From the NCBI GenBank assembly GCA_904063045.1, contig CAJFCJ010000001.1:2921501-2985500 (forward strand): a stretch of 64,000 bases of DNA. The letters are read 5' to 3'. Of this stretch, positions 1 to 11,827 are shown piece by piece. The notes under the pieces were generated by a model. It worked only from the letters and a program-made list of their open reading frames with translations. It was not told where the DNA came from and did no database searches. This stretch comes from Dimorphilus gyrociliatus (lineage: Eukaryota; Annelida; Polychaeta; Dinophilidae). Position 1 is the stretch's first letter, and every line of letters starts with the position of its first letter. Position numbers and translations under genes: made by a program.

Positions 1-4
1 TTAG

Positions 5-2037
5 GCCTGACGAAATAACCCCCGAACCAAAAATGATTTATATTGTCTCTCCTATGAGCATTCGACAAGTATGTTTTTCATAATTTCCTTATTAATATTA
101 CTCTTCTTCTCTTTCTCTCTAAATCAAAATCGTGGTTTTTTTCCCTCTAATAGACGATTATTTCCGATTGCTCTTTCGTCGCCTCATTAGCCGTTAGTGC
201 ACAATATGAAAGACGTTTTAATAAGAAACTTATAACAAGGTGATTTTTAATTGCTAAATAGTAGGGTCATAACTGTAAAATCGTTTTTTTTTTCAAGTAT
301 AATCTATCCTCAAAACCGACAAGGACAACCTGTATATAATCCCTGTGGGAAGTATATGATCAAGATGAATATTAATGGTATCCATAGAAAGGTTACCATA
401 GATGATCTTTTACCAATGAGCGCTTCTGGGGAGTTATTGTGTTCTTATTCGTCAAACAAGGGAGAGTTATGGGTCTCTCTTTTGGAAAAAGCTTATCTGA
501 AAGTAATGGGTGGTTATGATTTTCCTGGTTCCAATTCTAATATAGATTTACATGCGCTTACTGGTTGGATTCCTGAAAGATTATCGATTGATAATGAATT
601 TGACGCTGATAAGGAGTATAAAAGGATTTGCGAAAGATTTCACAGAGGCGATTGCTTGGTAACTGTTGCCACTGGGAAAATTTCTGAGGGTGACGCGGAT
701 AGGGCTGGACTAGTTCCTACTCATGCCTATGCCTTATTGGATATACGTGAAGTTAAGGGCCATAAGTTAATTCAGTTAAAGAATCCCTGGAGCCATTTAA
801 GATGGAGAGGAAATTTCTCTGAATTGGATATTAATCATTGGACTCCAGAGATGCAAAAACTTTGCAATTATAATCCGGAAAGTGCTCAGAATCATGATAA
901 TGGCGTGTTTTGGATTGATTACGACTCCCTAAGGAAATTTTTCTCAGTCATTTATCTTAACTGGAATCCTGAATTGTTTAAGCATACTACTTGCGTTCAT
1001 CAGTAAGACTACTATAATTATTCGTATAATTTATTACAAATATCGATTCCCTGTATAGTACATGGAAAGCTAAAGAAGGACCTAAGAAGGATAGCTATAA
1101 TATTGGAGATAATCCACAGTATAAGCTTGAAATTAAACAAAAGGGAAGTTGTGCAATATGGATTCAGTTAACGAGGCATATAACGGATAAAGACGACTTT
1201 GCCGAAAATAAAGAATTTATTACTGTTGTAGTGTTTAAAGGAAACGGAAAACGAATTTTTTATCCATGTAAATAGATATTTACTTAATTTCTTCTAAATT
1301 ATCATTATCCCACATTAATCGTACAGATAATCCTCCTCCTTATAAAGACGGTGTTCGAATTAATAGTCCTCACTATTTATGCAAAATGGTTGAAGAAGGT
1401 CCTGCAGCTTATACATTAGTTATATCTCAAGTAATTTTCCTTTTTTATTATATATTAATGAATTTTTAATATTAATCAGTTATCGTCGTTTTTCTAGTAT
1501 GAAAAATCAGTTACGACTCATTATACTCTACGAGTTTATTCATCTCTTCCATTCGGTTTGTCCAAAATCAACGATCCTTATAATTCAAGATATGAAAGAG
1601 ATATTAATGATAAATGGGAAGGAAAAACTGCTGGTGGTTGCTCCAACTATCCAAATACTTGCCGAAACAATCCTATTTATCAAATTCATTTAGATAATAA
1701 TCACGCTAACAATATGATGCTATTTGAACTAAAAGCTCCAAAGTATATTGTTTTTTCTTTTATATTCTAACAAGTTAATATAACATTGCTATTTTTCAGA
1801 CAATATTCAGTTTGTGTTGAAGCGACTACTGTTAATGAAAATGTACCGGGAACTGTTGGTTCTTTTAAAAAGAAAGATTCGGGAAGTTATAGACCAGGCT
1901 TTTGCGTTCTCGATTTAGAAAGCATATCTGGAGGAGTTTATAATGTAACCGTCTCTACTTTTAAGCCTGAACAGGAAGGGCCATTCATTCTCACTATAAA
2001 ATCTTCGGAGAATTTTAAAATTTCGAGACTTCAATAG
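5..2037 (+). CDS. CAPN7: Calpain-7 (PalBH-type calpain), 3' part; 5' end outside the window
   Basis: Calcium-independent-type cysteine protease of the calpain family, known in other animals as an ESCRT-associated protease. I see seven exons: 5-68, 154-239, 298-1002, 1059-1267, 1327-1430, 1498-1742 and 1800-2037, each with GT/AG borders and matching phase. The translation follows calpain-7 closely: the catalytic Cys lies in SDCSF (exon 2), the His in VPTHAY and the Asn in LKNPWSH (exon 3). Two C2-like calpain beta-sandwich domains follow (exons 4-7), ending FKISRLQ before the stop. The N-terminal MIT domains must lie upstream of base 1. All three catalytic residues are present, so the protease is probably active. 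It converges on the ankyrin/SOCS gene. Identity is secure; exon ends are manual. Confidence 0.93.
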
Positions 2038-2945
2038 AAAATCAAAAGAAAAAAAATGAAAGAAAAAACTTTAATTTACTGATTTTAACGTATTTTATTA
2101 AGAAGAATTTCATGAGGAAACCAACAACAACAACAACAACAACAATAAGAACAGCTGACGAAGACAAACAGATTTTTTTCATTCATTTTACATTCAAGCT
2201 GGCTGTTTTCTAAAGTGACAAAAAACTAATAGACAACTATCCTAAAAACCTATTAATTATATATTATTATCAGTTATATATCATATTAAATACAACCTTT
2301 AAAATATTAAAATAGTGAGACTAACAATAAAAATTAAAAGATAACTATAAGAAATCAATTATCAATTAGGCAAGCTGTAGAGTCTTTTATACTGTGTTAT
2401 ATTTTGGTGATTTTCTTTCTCTTTCAATGTTTGCTTAGTAAGTTTTGACGATACGAGGAGAGACAAGAGTTATTTAAATGCAAAAAAACGCTGTAGGACA
2501 TTTGTTTCTTGATTAATCCCATTAAGAGTCTTCATCATTCCTTCTCTATTTACGGGTTATTTAGGGTTGATTCTCTGAGGATATTTGATTTATTCTTTTA
2601 GTTTTAATCATCATAGTGTTCGCTCACTATTATATCTTAAAGGCTACAATCAATTCTATAATATAAAGAGGAGAAGAAAGAATATTAAAAGAAAAGAGAG
2701 CGAGAATTCTGATATTTTATGATATTGGTTTATTTATCAACTTCATTTAATCAACATTCCCAATGACTATCTAAAGATATACACTAAAAAAGCACTAAAA
2801 GAGTATATAAATATGAGCTGTACGTTATTTAAAAATATACAGTATATACTATATAGACATAAAATTTGTTTATCAGTCATAATACGAAGATATCTTTTTC
2901 TATCTGTTTAATGCCGATAATAAACAGTAGGATATAACAGTTCGG
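2038..2945. other. Intergenic spacer between convergent genes, with a (CAA)n run
   Basis: This is the spacer between two convergent stop codons. It is AT-rich with a short (CAA)n microsatellite at 2122-2146. I see no coding exon or RNA gene in it. Confidence 0.6.
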
Positions 2946-4680
2946 TTAGAAATCGTAAAATTCAGTATCACTTTCATCTGAATGAACTTCTATTGGAGGG
3001 AGATTTTCGTCCAAGAACTTTTTCCTTTGGTAGATTTCATTAGGGAAATATGAATTGAACGCTAAATAGTCTTTTAATTGATTGTCAATTTGTAAATGAT
3101 TAATTTTTAAATAAGCAAAACGACCAAGTGTTTTAAATATTTTTGCTCTGACTAGAATTTTTAATGGTCTAGGATTTTTGCAAATTTGTTTGATAAAATC
3201 TTGAACTGTTTGTCTTCTATGTAGGGCTAGAGGCCAATCTAAAATATTTTCTCTTAGCCATTCCTCATTCTGATATGTCGGCTTTATGTCTAAAAGAAAA
3301 CGAAAGAGTATAAATAAACATTTTTCGGCAACTTCCTTGACAGTGATGTTCAATTTGGAACCGTATCTAACAAGTGTCATTGCGCAACTTTCTTCACCTA
3401 AATTTAGACACATTTGCAGAGGAGTTTCATTCCAATGAAACTTTTTATCGCCATTTGTTCCATAATCGCAAAGTAACCTTACGCTCTCGGCGTCACCTGA
3501 CTTAATTGCTAAGCTTAAAGGCGTCATGTTTGAGTTTGTCTTTGCGTACTTATCAGCTCCATGCTCTAAAAGCATTTGACAAAATTCATAACGCCTAAGC
3601 CAAACTGCAAAATGCAGAGCAGTCCAACCATTTTCTGCAGTCGCGTTGATTTTTACAAGAGAGTTAAGTAGAAGTTGAACCAAATGTATGTTTGGGTTCT
3701 TAACTGTCCTATATAAAAGGGAAAAAGTGAGATAATTGATTAAGAATAATACTAGAGTATTTCAACCAATATTTTATATCAAATATAAGAGTTTTACGGG
3801 TAAATATTTGATTATCACTACACTACATTATACTAAACCCCACTCTCTAATTCTCTCTCTCTCTCTCTCTCCCCTCTCTCTCTCTCTTTCTCTACCCCCT
3901 CATTCTCTTTCTTTCACTACCTTTTCTTCTATAGAAATTGAACAATAATAAATACAGAGAAATAGAATATGATATTTCTATTCTTTTCTCTTTCTTCTTA
4001 TAGGTAAACTTTGGTTTTATCCAAGTGTACACATTTAATACAAACAATTGTCTCTTTTACTCATTTACATTGGGAATAATTGATACGAAATCAATACAAT
4101 TCTTTAACAATTGCCCAACTAATTTATCATCAATTTCGATTAAACAATACGATCTATCATTAAAAATTAATTTATAAAAAAATAACAATAAGGAATTAAC
4201 AACAACTAGCCTGATAAGGGGCGATTCTCCTTCATCTTTTAATGCTATACTCCTTAAATTAACATCTGCTCCATAGTAGACCAAAGCTTTACACATTTCA
4301 ATATTTTCATTAATTAAAGCTTTATAGAATGGTGAATATCCGTATCTACGGTCTAAATAGTTACATTCGCATTTATTTCTTTTTCCTTTACCTTGGAACA
4401 GCGCTGATAAAGTTTCTAAATCATTGTTTAAAACTGCAAACCATATTGGCCTATTTCCTGATTTATCTTCGGCGTTTCTATCGGCTGTAAAGTTTTTATT
4501 TTCTAATAAAATCTTAGTAATCTCTGTTATTTGATGTTGGCAGGAATATAAAAGAGCAGTTCGTCCCTCTTCATCTCTCTTATTTATATCAAAATTTAAA
4601 TTCCTTTTAAGGAATTTCTTCAAATCCTCAATTTTATTTTCTTTAATGAAGGACCAAAATTTTTTCGTCGTGTCGTCCAT
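2946..4680 (-). CDS. Ankyrin-repeat, SOCS-box protein (ASB family), ~410 aa
   Basis: Likely substrate receptor of a Cullin-5/Elongin BC ubiquitin ligase. Two exons: 4680-4201 (160 codons, ATG at 4680) and 3698-2946. I placed the junction so that one ankyrin repeat has exactly 33 residues (GESPLIRLVV then NPNIHLVQLL), followed by a perfect 33-residue repeat starting GWTALHFAV. About eight ankyrin-like units are visible in all. The C-terminus carries a SOCS box: a BC-box-like PLKILVRAKIFKTLG and a Cul-box-like IDNQLKDYL, then an acidic tail. The 502-bp intron is long for this window and holds a CT microsatellite. The family is clear from the SOCS box; the ASB subtype cannot be named. The splice acceptor (TTAAG) is weak and is the least certain point. 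Confidence 0.82.
3851..3896. repeat. CT microsatellite
   Basis: Interrupted (CT)n run in the intron of the ankyrin/SOCS gene. It creates spurious Leu/Ser-rich open frames on the plus strand. Confidence 0.9.
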
Positions 4681-5416
4681 GTTTATGAGTGTTGGTGTTG
4701 AGGTTAAATAGGCCTAAACCATTGATTTGTATAACACTTACACATATAGTTATTGATTATTTACAATCAAGGATTTCGAGTGCAAGCTACTTATTAATTC
4801 CAGCCTTTTGATTGTTGAATAAATATATACTACTAGTTGATCATTTTTTATTTAGACTTAGATATCCAATATATCTATATAGACAGTTTATATTGCTTTA
4901 TATTTCCCTAAGTCTGATTATAAATTAAGAAAGAAAGCCTTTATATATATCCTTTGGCCGATTGTTTACTAGTATATATTCAATAAACAAAATCGCTATA
5001 TAAACTGTGTATATTTTGAAAATATTATAAATTTTCAACTTGATCTATTAAATATTCATTTGTTTTTCTTCTTATCTTCTCAATTTTCCTACATTTTAAC
5101 CGATTAATTTTCTATTAAAAGAAAAAAGATCAGTGAAGATAGTGTTTCATACATCTCTTATCTTTACCATTTTTCTCTTTCTTTACTGGACGCTCTTTTC
5201 TCAGTGAAAACGTCTCAAACTTCTTTTAAAGACATATTATACTTTTCTAATTTTTTTTATCTTTTTTTTTATATAAAAAAAAGATTTTTTCAAAGAGTTT
5301 ATAGTAAAATATCTAGTGTATTTCTTTATACCTTGGAATATTTTGGCGCGAAATCGCGCTACTGTACAAAGTCTAATCGTGCCGCAGCATCTAGCAGACT
5401 TACTTCTTTAGCGAAT
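4681..5416. promoter_or_regulatory. Divergent spacer between the ankyrin/SOCS gene and ECI2
   Basis: The two start codons face away from each other across 736 bp, so both promoters must lie here or in upstream non-coding exons. It is AT-rich, and a TAGGCCTA palindrome lies at 4709-4716. No further coding sequence is seen; in-frame codons upstream of the ECI2 ATG have no other support. Confidence 0.45.
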
Positions 5417-6965
5417 ATGTTTAAAAACGTTACAAGTGCAGTTTTCCGTTCTTTTACTAGACCAATGAATAACAGGTTTATTAATTTACCCTAAGTTGTA
5501 TATATTCTTTAAAGATTTTTGTCAAAATGTTCAATTTTCCACTTGTTTGGAAAAAATAAAATGATTTGGATGACGGGTCAAAAACTATAATTCTCTTTTC
5601 AACAGCCGCTTATTGAGTTTAACTGTTGCCAGAAGATCGTCTCTGGATGATCATTTTAAACAGAGTCAAGATTCTTTAAATAAAGTAACAGTAGATGTTG
5701 ACAATGACACAAAATTAAAGTTGTATTCGTTATTCAAACAAGCTACTATTGGTACTTGTAACGCTCCTAAGCCAGGTAATTAGGTCTTCAAGATATTTTT
5801 GCGTAAAGCCTTAAACCTGTATATTTAAACAAAGGAATGATGGATTTTGTTGGTAAGGCGAAGTGGGATGCGTGGAATAAATTAAGAAATATGACAAACG
5901 ACGACGCAAAGAAGCAATATATAAACGTTGTTGAGGACCTTCTAAAGCAGAGTGGTGCCCAAACTGAAGCATCCTCTTCATCAGATCAATCAGCCCAAGG
6001 TCAAGCCTATGATGGCTTGTCTGTAAAAAAGGATGGACATTTGATGACCATAGCCTTTAATAGACCAAAGAAATATAACGCTATCACCACCAAGATGTAT
6101 GCCGATTTAACTGAAATTCTGAATACGGCTGCCAAAGACGATTCCGTTAGACTGGTCGCTTTTACTGGAGTAGGGTCGTACTATTGCAGTGGGAACGATT
6201 TAAATAATTTTATGGGTGTAGATCCATCTGACATTTCGAAGATTGCTAAAGAATCTGGCAGTTTACTCGAGTTTGCATTCACTTTAATAGCTTATTCTAT
6301 TATCTATAATAATTATCTTTTATCTTCCCCTACACAGAAACTTTGTTGGAGCTTTTATCAACTTTCCGAAGCCGTTGATTGGTCTTATTAATGGTCCTGC
6401 CATTGGAATTTCCGTTACCGTTCTAGGCTTGTTCGACACTGTGTACGCTTCAGATAAAGTGAGTACAAGTAAATTCTGTTATCTTTTTGTTACAAAGTTC
6501 TATCTATTTTTAACCTTTGAATTCTAACTAATCGTATTTCTTCCTTTATACTTTGAACACGAAAAATGAAAATAGGCCACATTTTCGACGCCGTTTACAG
6601 TTCTAGGCCAAACCCCTGAAGGATGTTCGTCTTTTACTTTCCCAAGAATTATGGGTAATAGTAAAGCTACCGATGTACTTATGTTTAATAGAAAACTTAC
6701 GGCCGCCGAAGCTGAAAAGTGTAACCTTGTCTCCCAAGTTTTTCCATCTGAGAGTTTCGAGACGGAAGCCTTTGAAAAAGTCAAAGAGTACTCTTCCCTA
6801 CCTCCACAATCGATGAGATATCAGAAAGATTTAGTAAGAACTTTCGATAGAGAACAATTACACAAGGTGAACAAGATGGAATGCGAAAGATTGGTCGAAA
6901 GATGGCAATCGCAAGAATGCATGGAAGCAATTGTTAATTTCTTTACTAGAAAATCTAAATTATAA
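5417..6965 (+). CDS. ECI2: Enoyl-CoA delta-isomerase 2 with N-terminal acyl-CoA-binding domain, ~391 aa
   Basis: Auxiliary enzyme of fatty-acid beta-oxidation that shifts 3-cis/trans double bonds to 2-trans-enoyl-CoA. Five exons: 5417-5475, 5606-5775, 5835-6270, 6338-6458 and 6576-6965, with continuous phase. The N-terminus ([13 protein letters not shown]...) is basic, as in a mitochondrial presequence. An acyl-CoA-binding domain follows ([22 protein letters not shown]), then a crotonase fold with the oxyanion-hole regions [11 protein letters not shown] and GNDLNNF and the core [24 protein letters not shown]. The last residues are RKSKL, a canonical peroxisomal PTS1. Domain order and length match vertebrate ECI2 (about 394 aa). 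The start at 5417 was chosen because it gives a presequence-like N-terminus directly before a strong donor. Confidence 0.94.
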
Positions 6966-7249
6966 TAAAAAAGATAAAGTTTATTATTTTCAAATTGAGA
7001 AACAAAAAACAAAAAGTTAAATATAGAAAGATTAACAGGTAAACAATAAAGATTAATTTGCATAATAGCCCTCTTGATTACATAGCATGTTAATATGATT
7101 GAAATGATAATTACTTCCTTTACATTTTAAATTAATAAAATAATACTAAATATATTCTATAATTGTTATATGCATATCTTTTATTTCAATATCAATTTAT
7201 ATAAAATCATATAGAAAGTAGACTTTTTTCAATTTTCAACTAGTCAGTC

Positions 7250-9655
7250 TTAGGACTTAACACCTAAACTTTTCAATAGATCTACCGCTTCTTTATGAGC
7301 CTGGAAAGAATAAAATAGAGCTTCTATTTCTAATGTTAATTAATGGATATAAGTTTATATTTTCTTACATCTTTATCATCTGGAGTTTTTACTGGATGAT
7401 CTCTAGCAAGTAGCAAATATTCTTTAGCTTTTTCATAATTCTTCATTCTATAGTATGTCTTTCCAATCATTAGACGATTCATACTATAGAAACTTGGATC
7501 AACTGTAAAAGAGTTAAGTAAACGAGTATTAAAAAGGAAATTAAAGATACGATAAATACAAATAAGTTTTAGGAGTATTGTATATTATAAACAACTTCTC
7601 ATATGGCTAAATCTTAAATAAGTATAATGATGAAATGTTTGCCAAATGGATATACGTCGCATAATGTATGACATATATTTTTATTAATATATACACCTAT
7701 ATACATTATGTATATATATACATTTATATATATATATATACTGTATGTAAACATACAACGATTCCTAACTTACGAGTCTCTGGCTCAATTATATCTGAAA
7801 CTATTAATAAAGTAAAGTAGGGAAAGAGAGAGAGAGAGAGAGAGAGGATCAAAGTGAGAAAATTGATGAAAGAGATGATGATAAAAATATAATTATAATA
7901 TCATTTTATATTTGAACAACAAATACTTGATACCTACTTTTTTCAGCACCGAGGAAAAACTCTAAGGCCTGAAAAACAATAGATTATGTATACATATATC
8001 TTTTAAAACACTATAATATACATTAATATAGTATTAATGATAAAATTAAAGAAACCTCTTCGTATTGACAGGTTGGTGGCGATGCAAATAGTAAAGCAGC
8101 AATTTTTTTTTCGTACCATGTCAAGTCAGCGAATACAAAACACCTTTTTTTGTTGTTGTTGTTGTTTTGTTTGTTTTTAGGATCATTGAAAGAAGAAAAA
8201 AAATAAAAATCATATGAATATTCATAGACTAATTAAACTATATAATTAATATATATTATATATATAAAGATAATCAAAAATCTTATGTAGAAGGCTTTTT
8301 TGTTAATTAATCATCTTTTTTGTTATAATATCATTAAGCTAAATATTTTCTATGGAAAACCTCGGCATAAGTAGAATTAGGAGGAGACGCTAAAAGTGTA
8401 GAGGCAATTGTTCTTTCAAATCTCGACAGATCGGCAAAGAGAAAGCACCTTTTCAAAAGATTACGTAATACATACAGTAAAAGAAATAATAATTACAAAA
8501 TTCTAATAAAAACGGAAAGTCTAATAAAGAAATAAAGAGGAGAGAAAGAGAAAAGAGAGTAACGGCTTAATAAATAATCTAGCCTGACTTCCCGCAACGT
8601 TTCACTTATAAGAACTTATCAATCTTAAATAAAAGTATTACATAAATAAGTCTACTTACCAATACCCTAATGAATAATAACAAGTGGGATCCTTAGGATT
8701 GAGTTCTATAGCTTTCTGTAAAAGAAAAGAAGGAATAATAATAATATATGAATATAAACGATATAGAATGATGACAAACCAAAAAATGTTCTTTAATAGT
8801 ATAAGCATTAGATATACGTTTCTTAGTTCCTTCATAACCTCCAATGTAGTCCAACATAATGGCGTACCACTTTATTAAAGTGAAATAATAAAGATATATG
8901 TATATATATATATATTAATATAAATAGTTAAAATATGAATAAAAAAACCTTATGACAAGCTGAATTTTCTGAATTCAAGTCTAAAGCTTTCTTTACGTAT
9001 TCGAAAGCATCGTACATCAATTTTTTCTTCTCTTCTCCACCTAAAATTTTTCCCTTATCGCAAGCAGATCTTGCTAAACGCCATAGAATTTCGTCATTTT
9101 TACAATCCTATAGGTGTATTTAGTGAATATTAACGTTAAGAATTCAATAATTTTATTATATAAACCTTATATTTAATCAACAAATCATATAGAGCCATCA
9201 TTTCATTTTGTTCGTAAAGCTTTTTAGCCTCCTCTATTACCCTATCTTCTTCAGAGAGTGTGTTCTTTACTTCTTTTTGACCTTGTAAAAGGAAAAGTCA
9301 AGAGAGATTATTAAACGCCACTTGACGTCTACAGTTAATTATAGAGCACTTAGCGGTCACAAGTTTTAAATAGATATATAATGCCATTTCCTCTTTTTGA
9401 TATAGAACTTACCGAAACTTAGACTATGAACAGTTGGTATCACAGTGAAAGTCATTACAGGATATTTATATAGGTTGCAAAATTTCTATTAGTTAAAAAA
9501 TGATAATTAATTAATTTATTAATTAACCAATCAAAATTTTGTTATTTCTTTTATACCTTTATTTGCGTCCATCCTCTAGCGTTTCTTTGAACGTTCAGCC
9601 ATGTCATTCGGCTTCTTAGCATATTAAAAAAATTAAAAGTTCTCCAAGAATTCAT
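7250..9655 (-). CDS. RMDN1: Regulator of microtubule dynamics 1 (RMDN1/FAM82B), with a mutually exclusive exon pair
   Basis: TPR-like protein of the RMDN family; relatives act at microtubules or mitochondria. Constitutive exons, in gene order: 9655-9557, 9485-9413, 9281-9166, 9107-8949, 8869-8780, 8715-8660, then either 8448-8361 or 8143-8056, then 7968-7938, 7502-7369 and 7300-7250. With one alternative exon the frame runs 298 codons plus stop; human RMDN1 is about 314 aa. Diagnostic stretches are DEILWRLARSACDKG, KWYAIMLDYIGGYEG, KAIELNPKDPTCYYSLGYW and DPSFYSMNRLMIGKTYYRM. The N-terminus is basic and hydrophobic (LRSRMTWLNVQRNARGW), so organelle targeting is possible. It converges on ECI2 and diverges from the roadblock gene. 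Confidence 0.92.
8056..8143 (-). other. RMDN1: RMDN1 alternative exon B (mutually exclusive)
   Basis: This 88-nt exon encodes CFVFADLTWYEKKIAALL followed by FASPPTCQYEE. It is the copy closer to the RMDN family consensus (WYxRxIAxxLFAxPP). The donor is GAG|GTTTCT and the acceptor AAAG|GTG. It is homologous to the exon at 8361-8448, with the same length and phases. Because 88 is not a multiple of three, including both or neither would break the frame. Confidence 0.85.
8361..8448 (-). other. RMDN1: RMDN1 alternative exon A (mutually exclusive)
   Basis: This 88-nt exon encodes CFLFADLSRFERTIASTL followed by LASPPNSTYAE. It is homologous to the exon at 8056-8143 and has the same phases (2 in, 0 out). 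Joining A to B gives an in-frame TGA a few codons into B. The two copies differ at about half of their residues, including Trp-Tyr versus Arg-Phe before the conserved Glu. Confidence 0.85.
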
Positions 9656-10205
9656 CGTTGAAATGTTTCTGTTTGTATGAAAATGAATAATAAGCAATGT
9701 CTTTTCCTCTTGTCTCAGGATATTAAATGATTCGTTCCAGATATAGTTGACGTAACTAATTAATAATTATAAATATCTTTTTCTAGTGCATCATATGTCA
9801 TTAACTGGGGCACTGCTTAATCTTTTTTTGTTTTTTGTTACCAATATCATATATAAAAAATATTGATTTCGAGTAACTTAACTACCAATATATTTGTTAT
9901 TTTTTGATAACATACAAGTTAATTATTTTTAAATAATTATTTGTTATGTTATTTAACTTTTTATTGATGAAAGCTATTGACACACTTACCTGATATTAGT
10001 TTTTCTTACTTGTAAAAGAATTTCTCCGATCTCTAAAGTTCAGAAGTTCATTTCCAATATCGTCTGCTAGATCACGTGACAATAATCGTAAACTGGTTAC
10101 AATTTATTACTATTCCCAATGTTGTTATAGTAACAGGCGGAAATCGATTTTAGAGTTACTGCGCATGCTCTAGTGGCCGTTTGGAAACTTAAAATTGTTG
10201 AAAAA
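9656..10205. promoter_or_regulatory. Divergent promoter region between RMDN1 and the roadblock gene
   Basis: 550 bp separate two start codons on opposite strands. Around 10060-10190 the sequence is clearly more GC-rich than its surroundings (for example ctgcgcatgctctagtggccg), which would suit a shared housekeeping promoter. No TATA box was assigned with confidence. Confidence 0.45.
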
Positions 10206-10397
10206 ATGGTAACTATTACTTAATTTGCAGGTGATACTTGACGAAGTTATTCTAAAACTGTTAAAGTAATCAGTAACTAAAAAATTTCAAATCTTCAGTA
10301 ATAAAGTATAGATTTAAAACGGCAAAAATTAATATTGTTTATGAAGCAAAGTGTTTAAACAAAAAGATAAAGTATTATTTATTTAATAATACATAAA

Positions 10398-10432
<35 letters not shown>

Positions 10433-11827
10433 TATTTTACCATAATCGAGTGTTATGTATGTCTTTTTTTTATATTTAAAACAAAGAGCTACTCGTCCCA
10501 GGTGAGTAGGTACTTTTTGTTGTCGGCAAACAAACTACTTACTTTTTCTATTTCCCTCTATATAATTTGGAGATTATGGCACATAGAACCTTATAATAAT
10601 TCTTGCAAAAGCATAAAAATTCTAATATATAAAGCATAAAGCAATGTATATTCGTATAAATTATATATTTGTATATTTATATAAAGTACATAGTAAAGTA
10701 TACATTGTAGATAAAATATACAATTTATACGAAAATAAACAGAATAAGACAACTGTTTTAATTAATTATTTTCAATTCTAATTAAATGGAAAAGAAAAAC
10801 CAAAATACTTCATTTGTATTCAAACGTTGATCTTTTACTTTCAATTACAATTTCAGGCAGAAACTGTAGAAGAAACTTTAAAACGAATTCAGAGTCATAA
10901 AGGTGTGATTGGAGTTATAATAGTAAATTCTGAAGGTAAATTGATAATAATTGGAAGATGCTATTAAGTTGTTATTAATTTGTTATTGACATATAAATTT
11001 GTTATAAGAGAGAGAGTAGTAAAATTTTTAAAAAGCCTTTTTTTATGTTATTTAGGTATTCCAATCAGAACAACTCTAGATAATTCAACTACTGTCCAAT
11101 ATGCGGGTCTTTTGCATCAACTAACTGCAAAAGCTCGTAATGTTGTCAGGGATTTAGAACCTTCGAATGATCTGCAATTTTTGCGAGTTCGTTCCAAAAA
11201 GTATGAAATTATGATTGCTCCTGGTAAGTTTAATAATTGTATTTTAAAGAGAATAATTCATTTAACTTGTACAAGTATTAAAATTTCCCTTTTTCTTCTT
11301 CCAAAATCTTCTTTATCTTCTTTATCTTACTTTCAACACACTGTAACAATTCTATCAATTATATTTATATTACATTTACTGTATACATAAATGTATATAT
11401 ATCTGTATACTATGTTTAAGTATACGTTTAATTTTTACTAAAATATTTAAATGACAAACAACAGAACAGGATTACATCTTAATCGCTCTGCAAAGTGTAG
11501 ATGGCACTACAACAACTATTTAAATAATTATTAAATACAAATATTATACCATCCGTAAGGCAAACACAAAAAAAAGAGAAAAAAACAAAACCCATTAACA
11601 TCTCCCCTCCAAATTCAAAAGCAAAAACAAACAAATAAACGAAAGAAAACACTTTTCCAAAAGTTTTTCCTTCCTAACTTTTTCCTTAGTTTTGAATTGA
11701 ATTTATTCTTTTTTTGTTTATTTTGCTTTTTTTAATTGGCTTAATAGCGCTTTCCTATGTTCTTTTTTTTGTTGCAGACAAGGAATATTTGCTGATAGTT
11801 ATTCAAAATCCTTATGACAAGTCTTAG
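10206..11827 (+). CDS. DYNLRB1: Dynein light chain roadblock-type, 99 aa
   Basis: Non-catalytic light chain of cytoplasmic dynein that dimerises and binds the intermediate chain. Four exons: 10206-10208 (only the ATG), 10857-10935, 11056-11223 and 11778-11827. The protein begins [20 protein letters not shown], continues [20 protein letters not shown] and [11 protein letters not shown], and ends [10 protein letters not shown]. This is a near-complete match to animal roadblock proteins (about 96 aa). The initiator exon carries only the ATG, followed directly by a GTAACT donor; the two outer introns (648 and 554 bp) are long for this window. The DYNLRB1 versus DYNLRB2 distinction is a vertebrate one and may not apply. 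Confidence 0.93.
10401..10431. repeat. TA microsatellite
   Basis: Perfect (TA)n run inside the first intron of the roadblock gene. Confidence 0.9.

Noticed and set aside
5204-5416. Upstream in-frame extension of ECI2
   Set aside because: It lacks an ATG with presequence character (poly-Phe/Tyr from T-rich DNA); the ATG at 5417 gives a proper transit peptide.
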